Position numbers and translations under genes: made by a program. From Chimaeribacter californicus (lineage in GTDB: Bacteria > Pseudomonadota > Gammaproteobacteria > Enterobacterales > Enterobacteriaceae), in assembly GCF_002858675.1 (NCBI RefSeq), contig NZ_PJZF01000006.1, positions 124,001-188,000 on the forward strand: a stretch of 64,000 nucleotides of DNA. The letters are read 5' to 3'. A model generated the notes under the pieces. The model was not told the DNA's origin, did not search any database, and was given only the letters and a program-made list of their open reading frames with translations. Positions 45,412 to 55,413 of the stretch are shown here, piece after piece; position 1 is the stretch's first letter, and every line of letters starts with the position of its first letter.

Positions 45412-46419
45412 CTATGGCTGCAGTGACCAGTAAGCGAGCTGCTGGAGGGCAGAGGAGTAGTAGCCGTCATCCGGCATCAGGGTGTCCTTCACATAGAAGT
45501 TATTGCCCAGCGTGACATCCCGGATCGCCAGCATCCCCGGCGAGAGCGGATAGTCGGCTTTTGCCCCGCTCTGCACATCAATAAAGGCCGGGGTGTTTTC
45601 ACGCGGGTAGCCCTGCCAGTAACGGATAAAGGGTTGCAGCGCCGGGGAGTTCGGTTCCGCCCAGCTGATGTAAAGCGGGATGCGGACAGCATCGTAGCTG
45701 AAGCGCGGCGGCCAGCCTTTGCCCGGCGTCAGGGTGCCGTCGGCCTGCATTGTCACCCAGTCCGTCGGCAGGCCGGTTTTGCCGAAATTCATCTGCTTCA
45801 GCAGCGCCAACCCGTCATCATTCAGGGATTTCCACACCTTCAGGTGGCTGTGCTGGTAGAACGCTTTCCACGCCGGGAAGAGGAAATAGGAGGGGTTGAG
45901 CGTGATGGTGCTGGTGTGGTTAAAGCCGTAAATACCCGGCAACATCACGGTATAACCGGCGAATTCGATGACATTGTGCTTCACAATCGCCGCCTGCAAT
46001 TTCTCTGAGGCGTCGGTATACACCGTGTTACCCCATTTGTCACCGGCCAGCAGCAGCGCCCACGCCATCAGCATGTCACCATCTGAGGCGTTGTTTTTAT
46101 CCGCCACCTTGTCTTTGGCATCCGGGTCATAACGCCAGGCGTACAACCCCACCTCTTTGCGGTAGAGGGTCTTGTCCGCCCATTTCCACAGCTGGTCAAA
46201 GGTTGCGCGATCGTCATTGAACACCGCCAGCAGCATGCTGAAACCCTGTCCTTCGGTATGGCTGACATTACGGTTGGCGGTGTCGATGATCCTGCCGTCC
46301 GGCATCAGGAAACGTGTTTTGTACTGATCCCAGCCATCCTCCTGCGCACAGGCCAGCGAAGAGAACAGACTGAGCGCCAGCCCGAAAATCAGCGCCATGC
46401 GGCGTACGGTACTCATCAT
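45412..46419 (-). CDS. bcsZ: periplasmic endo-1,4-beta-glucanase BcsZ (GH8)
   Basis: BcsZ trims nascent cellulose in the periplasm. The 335-aa protein has a signal peptide (LIFGLALSLFSSLACA), then the GH8 features HTEGQGFSMLLAVF with the catalytic Glu, NNASDGDMLMAWALLLAG, and FSYDAVRIPLYISWA with the catalytic Asp. It is the last gene of the bcs operon here. An ATG one codon in is equally possible. Confidence 0.95.
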   Translation of the reverse strand: MMSTVRRMALIFGLALSLFSSLACAQEDGWDQYKTRFLMPDGRIIDTANRNVSHTEGQGFSMLLAVFNDDRATFDQLWKWADKTLYRKEVGLYAWRYDPDAKDKVADKNNASDGDMLMAWALLLAGDKWGNTVYTDASEKLQAAIVKHNVIEFAGYTVMLPGIYGFNHTSTITLNPSYFLFPAWKAFYQHSHLKVWKSLNDDGLALLKQMNFGKTGLPTDWVTMQADGTLTPGKGWPPRFSYDAVRIPLYISWAEPNSPALQPFIRYWQGYPRENTPAFIDVQSGAKADYPLSPGMLAIRDVTLGNNFYVKDTLMPDDGYYSSALQQLAYWSLQP

Positions 46420-46475
46420 CAGTGGGTATCCCTATAAACAGGGCCGCACCGGGAGGGCGCAGCCGGGTAACGGCC

Positions 46476-46958
46476 TCAGAGGCCGGTCTGGTAACGGAAC
46501 ATCAGGGTGTGCTGCGGCTCTGGCCCCTGCCAGCGCAGCGGTACCTGCTCATGGCCGCCCTGCGCCTGCAACCAGACGGCGTACGTGCCCTCCAGCACGG
46601 CGGCAAAGGCCGCCTGCCAGCTCCCCTGGTCGGCATGGGGCGCCTGCGGCCAGGCGATGTGCGCCAGCGTCAGGCTGCGGTCGCCCGGCAGCAGCGTCAC
46701 TTCACCCCAGTCAAACCCGGCCAGCAGCCGGTTGAGGTTGTCCTCCAGCTCGCCCACGGTGCGGCAGGCGGGCAGCGGGTGGCGGCGCGCCAGGTCACCG
46801 CCCATCAGGCGCAGGAACTGGTGGCCGTCTTCGCCTTCCGCCGTGGCCAGAATGCCGGAAAACAGGGTCTGAACCAGATCCTGCCAGCCCGGTTTGCACT
46901 GGCGGCGCTGGTGGTAGGCGAGCTGTTGCGCGTGGGCGTCTTGCATCAAATTACTCAT
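46476..46958 (-). CDS. bcsD: cellulose synthase subunit BcsD
   Basis: The 160-aa BcsD-family protein starts MSNLMQDAHAQQLAYHQRRQ and has a central GEDGHQFLRLMGGDLARRHPL and C-terminal RYQTGL. In Komagataeibacter BcsD octamers in the periplasm help order glucan chains into ribbons. Its presence defines a bcsD-containing (type I) operon, unlike E. coli. It lies 6 bases downstream of bcsC. Confidence 0.9.
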   Translation of the reverse strand: MSNLMQDAHAQQLAYHQRRQCKPGWQDLVQTLFSGILATAEGEDGHQFLRLMGGDLARRHPLPACRTVGELEDNLNRLLAGFDWGEVTLLPGDRSLTLAHIAWPQAPHADQGSWQAAFAAVLEGTYAVWLQAQGGHEQVPLRWQGPEPQHTLMFRYQTGL

Positions 46959-46964
46959 TCCACG

Positions 46965-49900
46965 TTATTTCCTGTCGAGCAGATAGCGGAAATAGAGTTC
47001 CGCCCTGCTTTCATTGTAGTCACCAAAGGTGTCGTAACCCACTTTCCCGCCTACGATCATGTTGCGGTTCAGGTGGTAATTGCCTGCCGCCCCGAGATTC
47101 CAGCCGATGCCGTTTTCGCTGCTGCCGCCGTAGTACGCTTCGGTGCCGTAACCGGCCGCCACCAGCGACTCAAGCTGCGACTGGAGCGCCGGGTCATCCG
47201 GGAAGTAGGCGCTTTTGTCTTTCGAGTAGGACTGGTAACCCACGGACGCATTCAGCTTCAGGTCCCAGTCATCCATTTTCTGCGTGTACTCTACCGGGAA
47301 GGCGACGCTGACATAGTTCTGCGGGCTGAAATAGCCGCCCTGGCCATAGCTGAAGTAGCTGAGGTTTTTCGAGAAATCCATATAGCCGACGTTAACGCCG
47401 GTTTTCAGCTCGCGATCGTCAAGGCGGTAAGGGCGCACATACAGCCCGGCGTTGGTCTCAATGCTCTGGTTCGAGGCGACGTGGTTACCGAGGTAGCTGT
47501 AATAGCCCACCCCGGCGTAGAACCCGGCGTCGCCGTTGTCATAGGAGAGGTTGAGGCTGCCGCCGTTTTTGGTGACTTGCCCCCACTTTTTGCCGCTGTA
47601 GGTGTCTTCGGTGCCGACGTAAGAGAGCAGGCTGTCCGTGACGGCGCGGCGTTCCGCGGTCATGGTCAGCGTGGTGAAGTCGCCAAGCTTCGGCGACCAC
47701 TGCACGCCGCCCACCAGCGAGTTGAGATCCTGCCCCAGCGGGGTGGAGCCGATGTCCGCTTTATAGTGATCGCCGCTCACCGCCAGCGCCAGTTCCACGC
47801 CGGAGGCGTTCTGGTTGCCCGATGCCGGCGCGCTGTAGGTGGTGGGGTCAGCACCGGTAATGGTGGTGTAAGCGGCACACTGCGCGGAGGTGGCATTGGT
47901 GCCGCAGTTGGCGATGTAGCCGGCAGCGGCGGCCGTTTGCAGTTTCGCCAGCGAGCTGTAGCTGGCGATGTCCAGCCCGGCCGCCGTGGCCGCTGCCGCG
48001 ACGGTCTCTTTCGCCGATTGCGCCTGCGCCAGCGCGCCCTGGCCGAAGCGGGCGTTGCCGGTAGCACTGCTGCTGCCGGCGCTGAGCGACACCGGCGTGG
48101 CGGTGAAGCTGACGCGCGCGCTGTCAAACGGCTCGGCCGAGAAGGTCATCGGCGCTTTTGCCTCGGTCAGTTGGCTGAGGCCGCTTTCGCCATCACGCCC
48201 ACGGATCGAGAGGCCGCCCTGTGCCCAGGTGGCGTGCTGTTCCTGCAAATCGTCCAGCATCGCATCGACCTGTTTCAGCGTCGCGGACTGGCGCGCCAAC
48301 AGCGGAGACACCGGTGCGCCGGGGATCTGGCCGCCGTTGAGGGTGGCGTCAGATTGCTGCCACGGCAACACGCTGCCGTAGGCGGAGGCGGTGGTTGGGC
48401 GGTTGCCGCGGGTGGTGCGGTTGATAAACGGGTTATCGGCCAGCGCCAGCCCGGCAATGGACGGCGACCCACTGCCGTCTGCGCCCGCAAGGCCAATCAT
48501 TTTGCCCTTGGCCGAGCGCAACAGGGCAAGGGCCTGATCGTGATCGCCTTGTGCCTCGGCCACCCGTGCCGCCTGCAACAAGCGCTGCGGCGTGCGCGGG
48601 CCGGTGAAGCCGCCCATTAACTGACGCGCCCGCGGAATGTCGTTTTCGGCCAGCGCCACGTCAACCGCGCCTGCGCGGGCGTCCTGCGTGGGGGTGTCGC
48701 GGGTCAGCAGGTAGTCATAGACCTGGCCGGCCTCTTTATTCATGTTGCCGGACTGGTAGAGGCGCGCCATCGCCAGCATCAGGTCGCGGTTCTGCGGGTC
48801 ATTTTGCAGTGCGACAATCAGCTTGTCGTAAGCGGCGGCATTCTGCCCCTGCTCACGCAGCTGATCCGCCTCGTTGATCACAAAGCCGGTACGTAACGCA
48901 CTGATTTGTTGTGGGGAGCTGCCGGCCTGAATCGCCGGGTTGCTGAGCCAGGCATCCGCCTCGCTGCTCAGCCCGGCGGCGTTCAGCACGCTAATCTGGT
49001 CGGCGTAATCCCCGGCATTGCCTTTCACGCCCTGCTGCATACTCTGGTGCACCAGCGCCACTGCGCCGTGAGTGTCTCCGGCGGAAAGCAGCCCTTTCGC
49101 CAGCGCGCCGCTGTCGGCCGGGCTGGCGGGCGGCGTTTGTGCCAGCGCATGCAGGGTGTTGGCAGCGGCGGTGACGTTGCCGCTTTGCAGGTAGGCATTG
49201 GCGGCGGCCATCTGCCGGTTGAAATTCGCCCGCCCGGCCAGCTCGCGCATCGCCGCCGTGCGGCTGCGCGCCGGAATACGCGCCAGTAAGGTGTCGGTTT
49301 GCGGCCAGTTGCCGTTCTCCGAGGCAAACAGCGCGGCGGCGTAAGTGGCGCTGGCCGGGGCGTTGGGTTCAGCGGCCGGGGCCATCAGCGCCTGGGCCTG
49401 CGCGCTGTCACCCAGTTTGGTCAGGATGCGCGCCTTGTCGAGCGTTACCCAGACGTTGTCCGGCTGCTTCTCCTGCGCCTGTTGCAGCAGCAGCAGGGCG
49501 CGTTGCGGGTTATTGGCCTGCACCGCCTCCGCTGCCTCACGGCGCAGCGGATCCACGTTCACCCCGGCCGGTTGCGCCCGGGGCCGCAGCGCCGCTGGCA
49601 GGGTTTGCAGCACCGCGTCGGCCCCGGCGGTGTCGCCCTGCTGGCGCAGCACATAATAAAGCCCGGTTTTGGCGTCATTGTCCTCGCTGTTGCGCGTCAG
49701 TAGCGCGCGGTAGAGTTGCGCGGCCCCCGGCAGATCGCCGGTGCGGCGCAGCAGGTCAGCCCGGAACAGGGCCGCCGCCGTGCCTTTGTCACCGGCTTCG
49801 GCGGTCAGTGGCGCGGAGAGGGCAAGCGCCCGGTCCGTATCACCGGCGGTCACGGCTTTCTTGGCCTCGGCCAGCGCGGCATAGAAGTGGGCATCCTGCG

Positions 49901-50936
49901 CCTGGGTGCGCCACTTCTCGCCCTCCGGCCCGCCCTGTTGGGCGGCGCGGCTCAGGTACTCCTCCGCTTTGGCAAAGTTGCCGTTGCGCTGGGCGATGTA
50001 ACCCAGCCCGGCCAGCGCGTCGGCGTCGTCCGGGTTGGTAGCCAGCACGGAGGCAAATTTAGCCTGCGCATCCCCGGTATTGCCGCTGTTGAGGGCGGTA
50101 AAGCCTTCGCCTTTGGCCGCTCCGCCGACATTTTTCTGGAAGTAGGCCATCACGCCGCTGTCGTTCGGGTGCTGCTGCTGATAGGCCTCATAGAGCGGCC
50201 GATCCTCCGGCTGCGGGGTGAGCCACAACAGCGCCTGACGCTGGGCAGCGGCGGCATCGGTGCTTTTCTCCGACAAACCGGCCAGCAAACTGATGCCGTC
50301 GCGGCGTGTGGCGGCCTGGTAGGTCATCGCTTTACCCAGCGCCAGCCGCGCCGCGCTGTCTGTTGGCCGGGCATTGACCCGCGCCTTCAGGCCGTCGATG
50401 GCCTGCGGCAGCAGCGTCTGGTCACCGGCCATCGTCAGGTAATATTCGTCGGCCAGGCTCTCCGGCGGCGTGCTGCCGCTGAACAGCGTGCGGTAGGCCT
50501 CGAGCGCCTGGCCCACGGCACCGCGGGCGGCCAGCTGGCGTGCGGTGGCGAGCTGCGTCGGCGGGATCGCCTGCACCGCGCTGGCGTTGTCGAGCGCGTT
50601 TAAACGCGGGTCGCCCGGCGAGGCCGCGCTGAGTTTCTGCCGCCACTGCGCAGCAGCGGCTTTGTCACCGCCCTGCATCGCGTACAGCGACATCAGGTAG
50701 AGCGCCTCCGGGTTGTTGGCCTCCACCATCAGCACCTTTTGCAGCGCGTCTTTCGCCAGCTCGTCGTGCGCTTTCTCATGCCAGTAAGCCGCCTGGTCAA
50801 ACAGCGCTTTCAGCGCCGGGTTGCTCTCTGCGGCCGTGGCGGGCAGCACTGCCAGCCCGGCGGCCCACAGGGCGAGGCGAAGGCGCGACGGGGTCAGAAA
50901 GGGCAAAGGGCGTACCCTCGGGTTACTCGTTTTCAT
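46965..50936 (-). CDS. bcsC: cellulose export outer-membrane protein BcsC
   Basis: BcsC spans periplasm and outer membrane and exports the glucan. The 1323-aa protein has a signal peptide (LALWAAGLAVLPATA), a long TPR superhelix (about 35-830; repeated DADALAGLGYIAQRNGNFAKAEEYL-like units), and a C-terminal 18-strand-type barrel ending AELYFRYLLDRK. It is longer than the E. coli protein. Part of the excess is an Ala/Thr-rich segment at about 965-1052 (NARFGQGALAQAQSAKETVA onward, with two Cys). I start at ATG 50936, inside the end of bcsB; the longer frame adds bcsB shadow. Confidence 0.94.
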   Translation of the reverse strand: MKTSNPRVRPLPFLTPSRLRLALWAAGLAVLPATAAESNPALKALFDQAAYWHEKAHDELAKDALQKVLMVEANNPEALYLMSLYAMQGGDKAAAAQWRQKLSAASPGDPRLNALDNASAVQAIPPTQLATARQLAARGAVGQALEAYRTLFSGSTPPESLADEYYLTMAGDQTLLPQAIDGLKARVNARPTDSAARLALGKAMTYQAATRRDGISLLAGLSEKSTDAAAAQRQALLWLTPQPEDRPLYEAYQQQHPNDSGVMAYFQKNVGGAAKGEGFTALNSGNTGDAQAKFASVLATNPDDADALAGLGYIAQRNGNFAKAEEYLSRAAQQGGPEGEKWRTQAQDAHFYAALAEAKKAVTAGDTDRALALSAPLTAEAGDKGTAAALFRADLLRRTGDLPGAAQLYRALLTRNSEDNDAKTGLYYVLRQQGDTAGADAVLQTLPAALRPRAQPAGVNVDPLRREAAEAVQANNPQRALLLLQQAQEKQPDNVWVTLDKARILTKLGDSAQAQALMAPAAEPNAPASATYAAALFASENGNWPQTDTLLARIPARSRTAAMRELAGRANFNRQMAAANAYLQSGNVTAAANTLHALAQTPPASPADSGALAKGLLSAGDTHGAVALVHQSMQQGVKGNAGDYADQISVLNAAGLSSEADAWLSNPAIQAGSSPQQISALRTGFVINEADQLREQGQNAAAYDKLIVALQNDPQNRDLMLAMARLYQSGNMNKEAGQVYDYLLTRDTPTQDARAGAVDVALAENDIPRARQLMGGFTGPRTPQRLLQAARVAEAQGDHDQALALLRSAKGKMIGLAGADGSGSPSIAGLALADNPFINRTTRGNRPTTASAYGSVLPWQQSDATLNGGQIPGAPVSPLLARQSATLKQVDAMLDDLQEQHATWAQGGLSIRGRDGESGLSQLTEAKAPMTFSAEPFDSARVSFTATPVSLSAGSSSATGNARFGQGALAQAQSAKETVAAAATAAGLDIASYSSLAKLQTAAAAGYIANCGTNATSAQCAAYTTITGADPTTYSAPASGNQNASGVELALAVSGDHYKADIGSTPLGQDLNSLVGGVQWSPKLGDFTTLTMTAERRAVTDSLLSYVGTEDTYSGKKWGQVTKNGGSLNLSYDNGDAGFYAGVGYYSYLGNHVASNQSIETNAGLYVRPYRLDDRELKTGVNVGYMDFSKNLSYFSYGQGGYFSPQNYVSVAFPVEYTQKMDDWDLKLNASVGYQSYSKDKSAYFPDDPALQSQLESLVAAGYGTEAYYGGSSENGIGWNLGAAGNYHLNRNMIVGGKVGYDTFGDYNESRAELYFRYLLDRK

Positions 50937-53298
50937 CAGGGAAGTCCTTGCCGGCGGAGCCGCGATGCGGGGCCAGACGCTGTGCCGCATGGCGGGCCAG
51001 CAATAGATAAAGACTCAAACCGATCGCCGCAGCGAACAGCAATGTCACCAGCGACAGCACCACAATGTGCTGGCTGGCGTACCAGACAATCATCAGGTAC
51101 CACGGCAGCTGGCCGACCGGGAACTGCGGGCCGACGCGGAAACTGCGCACGCCGTTCTCATCGGTAATCACCGCCAGATCGCCGCGCACTCCGGCGTTGA
51201 TCGCCGCGGTGTTCAGGTCCTGGTTAATCTTCAGCAGTTCGTGGTCATCGGTGGCGGTCGCCAGCACCACCACGCGGTTTTTCGCCCAGGCAGACGGGAA
51301 GCTGACGAAGCCGCGCCACGCCTCGGTGGAGGAGAGATAGCGATCGGCCTCGACCGGCGTGCGGAACCAGTCGCCGGTGGCCCAGGCTTTCAGGCGCGTT
51401 GGCATGTCCGGCGTGCGTACCGTCAGCGTGTCGTTTTCCGGCTGGAACGGCGTGCCGTCCAGCAGGCGCTCTGTAAACGCCTTGTCATGCAGCGAAGCGA
51501 CCGCCAGCACGTCCCGGTTTGTAGCGTCACCCGGCACGCCGAACGCCACCTGCACCTGCGCCACCGGCACGCCGGTGGCATTGCCGGCCCGGCCCATCAG
51601 GCCCAGCAGGGTGTGCAGCTCCGCTGCGCCCGGTCTGGCGGGCAGCAGCAGCAGCGTCTGCGAAAAGTCCGCCAGCCGTGAGAACGGGAAGGAGGCACCG
51701 ACGTAGTAAGAGAGGTTCGGCAACTGCGAGAAGTGGTGGGTGTGCGTCAGGTCAATCGTCGAGTCGTCGTCGATCCGGCTCTTGATGTTGTTGCTGGTCA
51801 GGAGGTTGCAGGGCGCATCCTTTTTCGGCGCAATGGCGTAATAGAACGTCAGCTGGTTGTCGCCGTAGATCAGGTAAGGTGCCAGCCGCAGCGTGGTGTT
51901 CTCCTGCCGGGTGTCGCCGCCGAGGGTGCGCCAGGCGCTCTCCACCAGCCCGTTTTTATTGACCGTGAGGTTGCGCAGGAAGGTGCCGTTGATCGAGACA
52001 TTCAGCTGCGATTTATCCTCATCAATCCAGTTTTCCGTCGGGAAACGGTAGCCGAGGTGCACCGGGATGGTGTCACCGTCCCACATAAAGAGATCCGGCG
52101 CGGCGCGGAACGCCACATGGATGCTGTCATGGTAGATGCCGTTGGTGGTCAGGGCATCCGGGCCGGTGACCAGGCTTTTCAGCGACACCGGCGCGCGGGT
52201 ATTGATCCAGCGCGGCGCGTCATAGGGCTGGCGCGTCGGGATGGCGTGCGGCACCACCGCCAGCGTGCCCCGGCCGGTAGGCAGCGGCGCGCTCACCAGC
52301 CGCCACGCCGCCTGGCGCAGCTGCTGTTCGTTATTGCCCAGCACCAGCAGCAGCTTATAAACCGGGTTGAGCGGGTTGTCGATCACCTGAAGCATCGGGC
52401 CGGTGGCGGCGGGCAGTGTCAGCGTGCCGATGCGGTCGCCCGGTTTACCGAACACAATGCCGTTCTGTTCCGGCAGGCTGTCGAGCGCCACCGGGAAATC
52501 GATGCCGCGATAATCGGAGCGCATCCCGAGGTAGGAGGCGACGGTGGCCGCGGCGCTGACCTCAGCGGGTTGCAGCGACGCCGGGAACACCATAGTGACC
52601 TGGGACGCCGTCATCTGGAGCGGATCAAAGAACGGACGCGGGAAGTGGCCGAGGTCGCGGCCGATGTTCAGCCGCTGCCCCTCCAGTTGCAGCCGGGTTG
52701 TCGGCAGCACCGTGACCCAGTATTCATCTGACTGGTCGCGATCGCACTGCATGGCGTTGCTGTCCTGCACCTGGAAACTCAGGTTGTTGCTGGAGACCAC
52801 CATCGCCGCCGGAATATCAACCTCATATTCATTGTTGCCGCTGCCGTCGCCGGTCAGCGGCAGCGCACCGAGCGGCTGGCCGTTAAGCATCAGTTGCAGG
52901 CTGGTGTCACGCGCCAGCAGGGCAGGGGAGACTTTGAGCGCCAGCGTCAGGCGGGCGTTGGTCATCACCTGGTCGCCCGGCAGGGTGAAGATGATGCCGG
53001 AATGCAGCTGGCCGCCGCTCAGGGTCAGGCCGTTCTGCTGGCCCATCTCCGCCAGCGTCAGGCGGGTGGACACGCCCTGCGCCAGGGCGGTGTCCGGCAC
53101 AGCGGCGGGCGGCACCGCCATGTCCGGGGCAGGCGGTGCGGCGTCCGGTTGCGGGGCGTTGTCCGTGGGGCGCGGCAGCGTGGAGAGATCCAGCGCGGCC
53201 GGTTCCGCCTGGCCGACAGCCAGCGGCAGCAGGGCGAGGCCGGTCGCCAGCCACGGGCGGGGGCGGCGCAACGCCGCGAAAAGTCGCATCGGGTTCAT
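50923..53298 (-). CDS. bcsB: cellulose synthase regulatory/guide subunit BcsB
   Basis: BcsB is the periplasmic subunit that guides the polymer and activates BcsA through its membrane anchor. The 791-aa protein has a signal peptide (LATGLALLPLAVGQA), alternating carbohydrate-binding and flavodoxin-like domains, and a single C-terminal helix (IVVLSLVTLLFAAAIGLSLYLLLA). Its start overlaps the end of bcsA by one base, and its end overlaps bcsC by 14. Confidence 0.95.
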   Translation of the reverse strand: MNPMRLFAALRRPRPWLATGLALLPLAVGQAEPAALDLSTLPRPTDNAPQPDAAPPAPDMAVPPAAVPDTALAQGVSTRLTLAEMGQQNGLTLSGGQLHSGIIFTLPGDQVMTNARLTLALKVSPALLARDTSLQLMLNGQPLGALPLTGDGSGNNEYEVDIPAAMVVSSNNLSFQVQDSNAMQCDRDQSDEYWVTVLPTTRLQLEGQRLNIGRDLGHFPRPFFDPLQMTASQVTMVFPASLQPAEVSAAATVASYLGMRSDYRGIDFPVALDSLPEQNGIVFGKPGDRIGTLTLPAATGPMLQVIDNPLNPVYKLLLVLGNNEQQLRQAAWRLVSAPLPTGRGTLAVVPHAIPTRQPYDAPRWINTRAPVSLKSLVTGPDALTTNGIYHDSIHVAFRAAPDLFMWDGDTIPVHLGYRFPTENWIDEDKSQLNVSINGTFLRNLTVNKNGLVESAWRTLGGDTRQENTTLRLAPYLIYGDNQLTFYYAIAPKKDAPCNLLTSNNIKSRIDDDSTIDLTHTHHFSQLPNLSYYVGASFPFSRLADFSQTLLLLPARPGAAELHTLLGLMGRAGNATGVPVAQVQVAFGVPGDATNRDVLAVASLHDKAFTERLLDGTPFQPENDTLTVRTPDMPTRLKAWATGDWFRTPVEADRYLSSTEAWRGFVSFPSAWAKNRVVVLATATDDHELLKINQDLNTAAINAGVRGDLAVITDENGVRSFRVGPQFPVGQLPWYLMIVWYASQHIVVLSLVTLLFAAAIGLSLYLLLARHAAQRLAPHRGSAGKDFPDENE

Positions 53299-55394
53299 CA
53301 GGCGGCCTCACCCTTATTGAGTTTTGCGCTGCGGCGGCGTGCCTTGCGCTCTTTCCAGGTGTGGTAGAAGAGTTCAAACACACAACGCACGATGCCCATC
53401 AGCGAATGCAGCGGGCGATCTTTCGGATGCGGCGGCTCAATCCAGGCGTCGGCACGCGCCAGCACCACCCGCACCAGCTCGCGGCGGCGGGAGAGCGGCA
53501 TCTCACCGAATTGCAGGCGGATGACGTCATCACTGGCGTCGATCAGGCTCACCGGGATGCAGACCGCGCCCGATTGCAGCAGGATTTCCACCTCTTCAAT
53601 CACATCATGCTGGTAGCGGTCGTCCGGCGTGACCAGCTTGACCCCGCCCATCGACATATCCACCGTGGTGGTACGCACCGAGATGCCGCTGGCGTAATGC
53701 ACAATTGCCGGCAGCGCCACATCGATACGGATGGTTTTGCGCACCTGGCGCGTCTCTTTGGCCACGGCAATCGCCGCCAGCAGGATCAGCACGCTGAAGC
53801 AGCCCCAGCCGATGTTGAGCGCCATCACTTTCGGGTCTACGCCGAAGTAGTTGTGCGCCACGGCACGGACGATACCCGCCACAATCCCGGCCAGCATCAT
53901 CACCACCACAATGACGTGCGGTTTCACGATGTTGAAATCAAAGAAGCCGTTGTCGAGCAGGCCGCCCTTGTCAGTGACGTTGAACTTGCCGTGTTTCGGG
54001 GAGATAAGCGTCAGCAGCGTCGGGATCACCAGGTGGAACGCCATCACCGTCTCATAGATTTCACCCCAGAAGGCGTAACGGTAGCGGCCGTTCATCCGTG
54101 AGTTGATGTACACCGACATCAGCAGGTGCGGCAGCATGTAGGCGAAAATCATTGAGGCTGAGGAGGCGATAATGTTCTGGTTAAACAGCAGGTAGGCCAT
54201 CGGCGCGGTGAGGAAGATCACCCGCGGCAGGCCGTACTGGAAGTGCAGCATGGCATTGAGGTAGCAAAGGCGTTGCGGCCAGCTCAGCCCGCGGCCGAAC
54301 AGCGGGTTATCAACGCGGAAAATCTGCGTCATGCCGCGCGCCCAGCGGGTACGCTGGATCACATGCAGGCCGAGGCGCTCCGTCGCCAGCCCGGCGGCCA
54401 GCGGCAGCGCCAGGAACGCGGAGTTCCAGCCCAGTCGCTGCATTTTCAGCGCCGTATGCGCATCTTCGGTGACGGTTTCCACCGCGAAGCCGCCAATCTC
54501 TTCCAGCGCCACCCGGCGGATCACCGCGCAGGAGCCGCAGAAGAAGGTGGCGTTCCAGTTGTCGTTGCCCTGCTGAACCGGGCCGTAGAACAGCGCGCCC
54601 TCGTTCGGGATATGGCGCGCCGCCGACAGATTGCGCTCAAACGGATCGGGCGAGTAGAAGTAGTGCGGCGTCTGCAGCAGCGCCAGCCGCTCCTCTTTCA
54701 GGAAGCTGCCGACGGTGGCTTGCAGGAAAGCGCGGGTCGCCACGTGGTCGCAGTCAAAGATACAGATCAGCTCGCCTTTGGTCAGCGTCAGGGCGTGGTT
54801 CAGGTTCCCGGCTTTGGCGTGGCGGTTGTCGTTGCGGGTGATGTAGCCGACGCCCGCGTCGGCGGCGAACACCGCGAACTCGTCACGTTTGCCGTCATCC
54901 AGCACGTAGATTTTCAGCTTATCTTTCGGGTAGTCGATGCATTGCGCCGCCAGCACCGTGTCACGCACCACGTCGAGGCTTTCGTTATAGCTCGGCACAT
55001 AGATGTCCACCGTCGGCCACAGGCTCATGTCATCCGGCAGCGGTTCGATGGTGCGTTTCAGCGGCCAGGTGGTTTGCAGGTAGCCGAGCAGCAGGATCAC
55101 CCAGACATACAGCTCCGCCGCAAACAGGCCGATGCCGAGCACCGCCTCGATGGTGGAGTTAAAGTGCAGCGTCTCGGTGGCGCGCCAGTAAATGTAGCGG
55201 GTGGACATCAGGATCGACATCACCACCATGATCACACTGACTTTTTTGCTTTTGTTCAGGCCGAGCAGGAACAGCATGCCGATGCCGAGCAGGCCGAAAA
55301 TGTACTGCTTTTCGCTGTCGAGCGGCGTGACGATGACCAGCAGGGCCACCGGCAGCAGCAGGAGCAGCAGCAGGGAAAACAGGAGTTTGTTCAT
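53298..55394 (-). CDS. bcsA: cellulose synthase catalytic subunit BcsA
   Basis: BcsA polymerises UDP-glucose and threads cellulose through the inner membrane. The 698-aa protein has N-terminal helices (about 1-95), a GT2 domain with YVLDDGKRDE, DCDH, TEDAHT and QRTRWARG, further helices, and a C-terminal PilZ domain for c-di-GMP (RQVRKTIR then VDMSMGGVKL). The canonical RxxxR is RQVRK here, with Lys at the last position. I start at ATG 55394; ATG 55445 (17 residues more) inside bcsQ is an alternative, and the still longer frame is a bcsQ shadow. It lacks the long N-terminal extension of E. coli BcsA. Confidence 0.95.
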   Translation of the reverse strand: MNKLLFSLLLLLLLPVALLVIVTPLDSEKQYIFGLLGIGMLFLLGLNKSKKVSVIMVVMSILMSTRYIYWRATETLHFNSTIEAVLGIGLFAAELYVWVILLLGYLQTTWPLKRTIEPLPDDMSLWPTVDIYVPSYNESLDVVRDTVLAAQCIDYPKDKLKIYVLDDGKRDEFAVFAADAGVGYITRNDNRHAKAGNLNHALTLTKGELICIFDCDHVATRAFLQATVGSFLKEERLALLQTPHYFYSPDPFERNLSAARHIPNEGALFYGPVQQGNDNWNATFFCGSCAVIRRVALEEIGGFAVETVTEDAHTALKMQRLGWNSAFLALPLAAGLATERLGLHVIQRTRWARGMTQIFRVDNPLFGRGLSWPQRLCYLNAMLHFQYGLPRVIFLTAPMAYLLFNQNIIASSASMIFAYMLPHLLMSVYINSRMNGRYRYAFWGEIYETVMAFHLVIPTLLTLISPKHGKFNVTDKGGLLDNGFFDFNIVKPHVIVVVMMLAGIVAGIVRAVAHNYFGVDPKVMALNIGWGCFSVLILLAAIAVAKETRQVRKTIRIDVALPAIVHYASGISVRTTTVDMSMGGVKLVTPDDRYQHDVIEEVEILLQSGAVCIPVSLIDASDDVIRLQFGEMPLSRRRELVRVVLARADAWIEPPHPKDRPLHSLMGIVRCVFELFYHTWKERKARRRSAKLNKGEAA

Positions 55395-55413
55395 GACGTC
55401 AGGGGGATCGCTG

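Noticed and set aside
46422-48620. 732-codon plus-strand frame antisense to bcsD/bcsC
   Set aside because: It is a shadow of bcsC in GC-rich DNA: low-complexity Arg/Gly/Val-rich translation, no family features, while bcsC is well supported.
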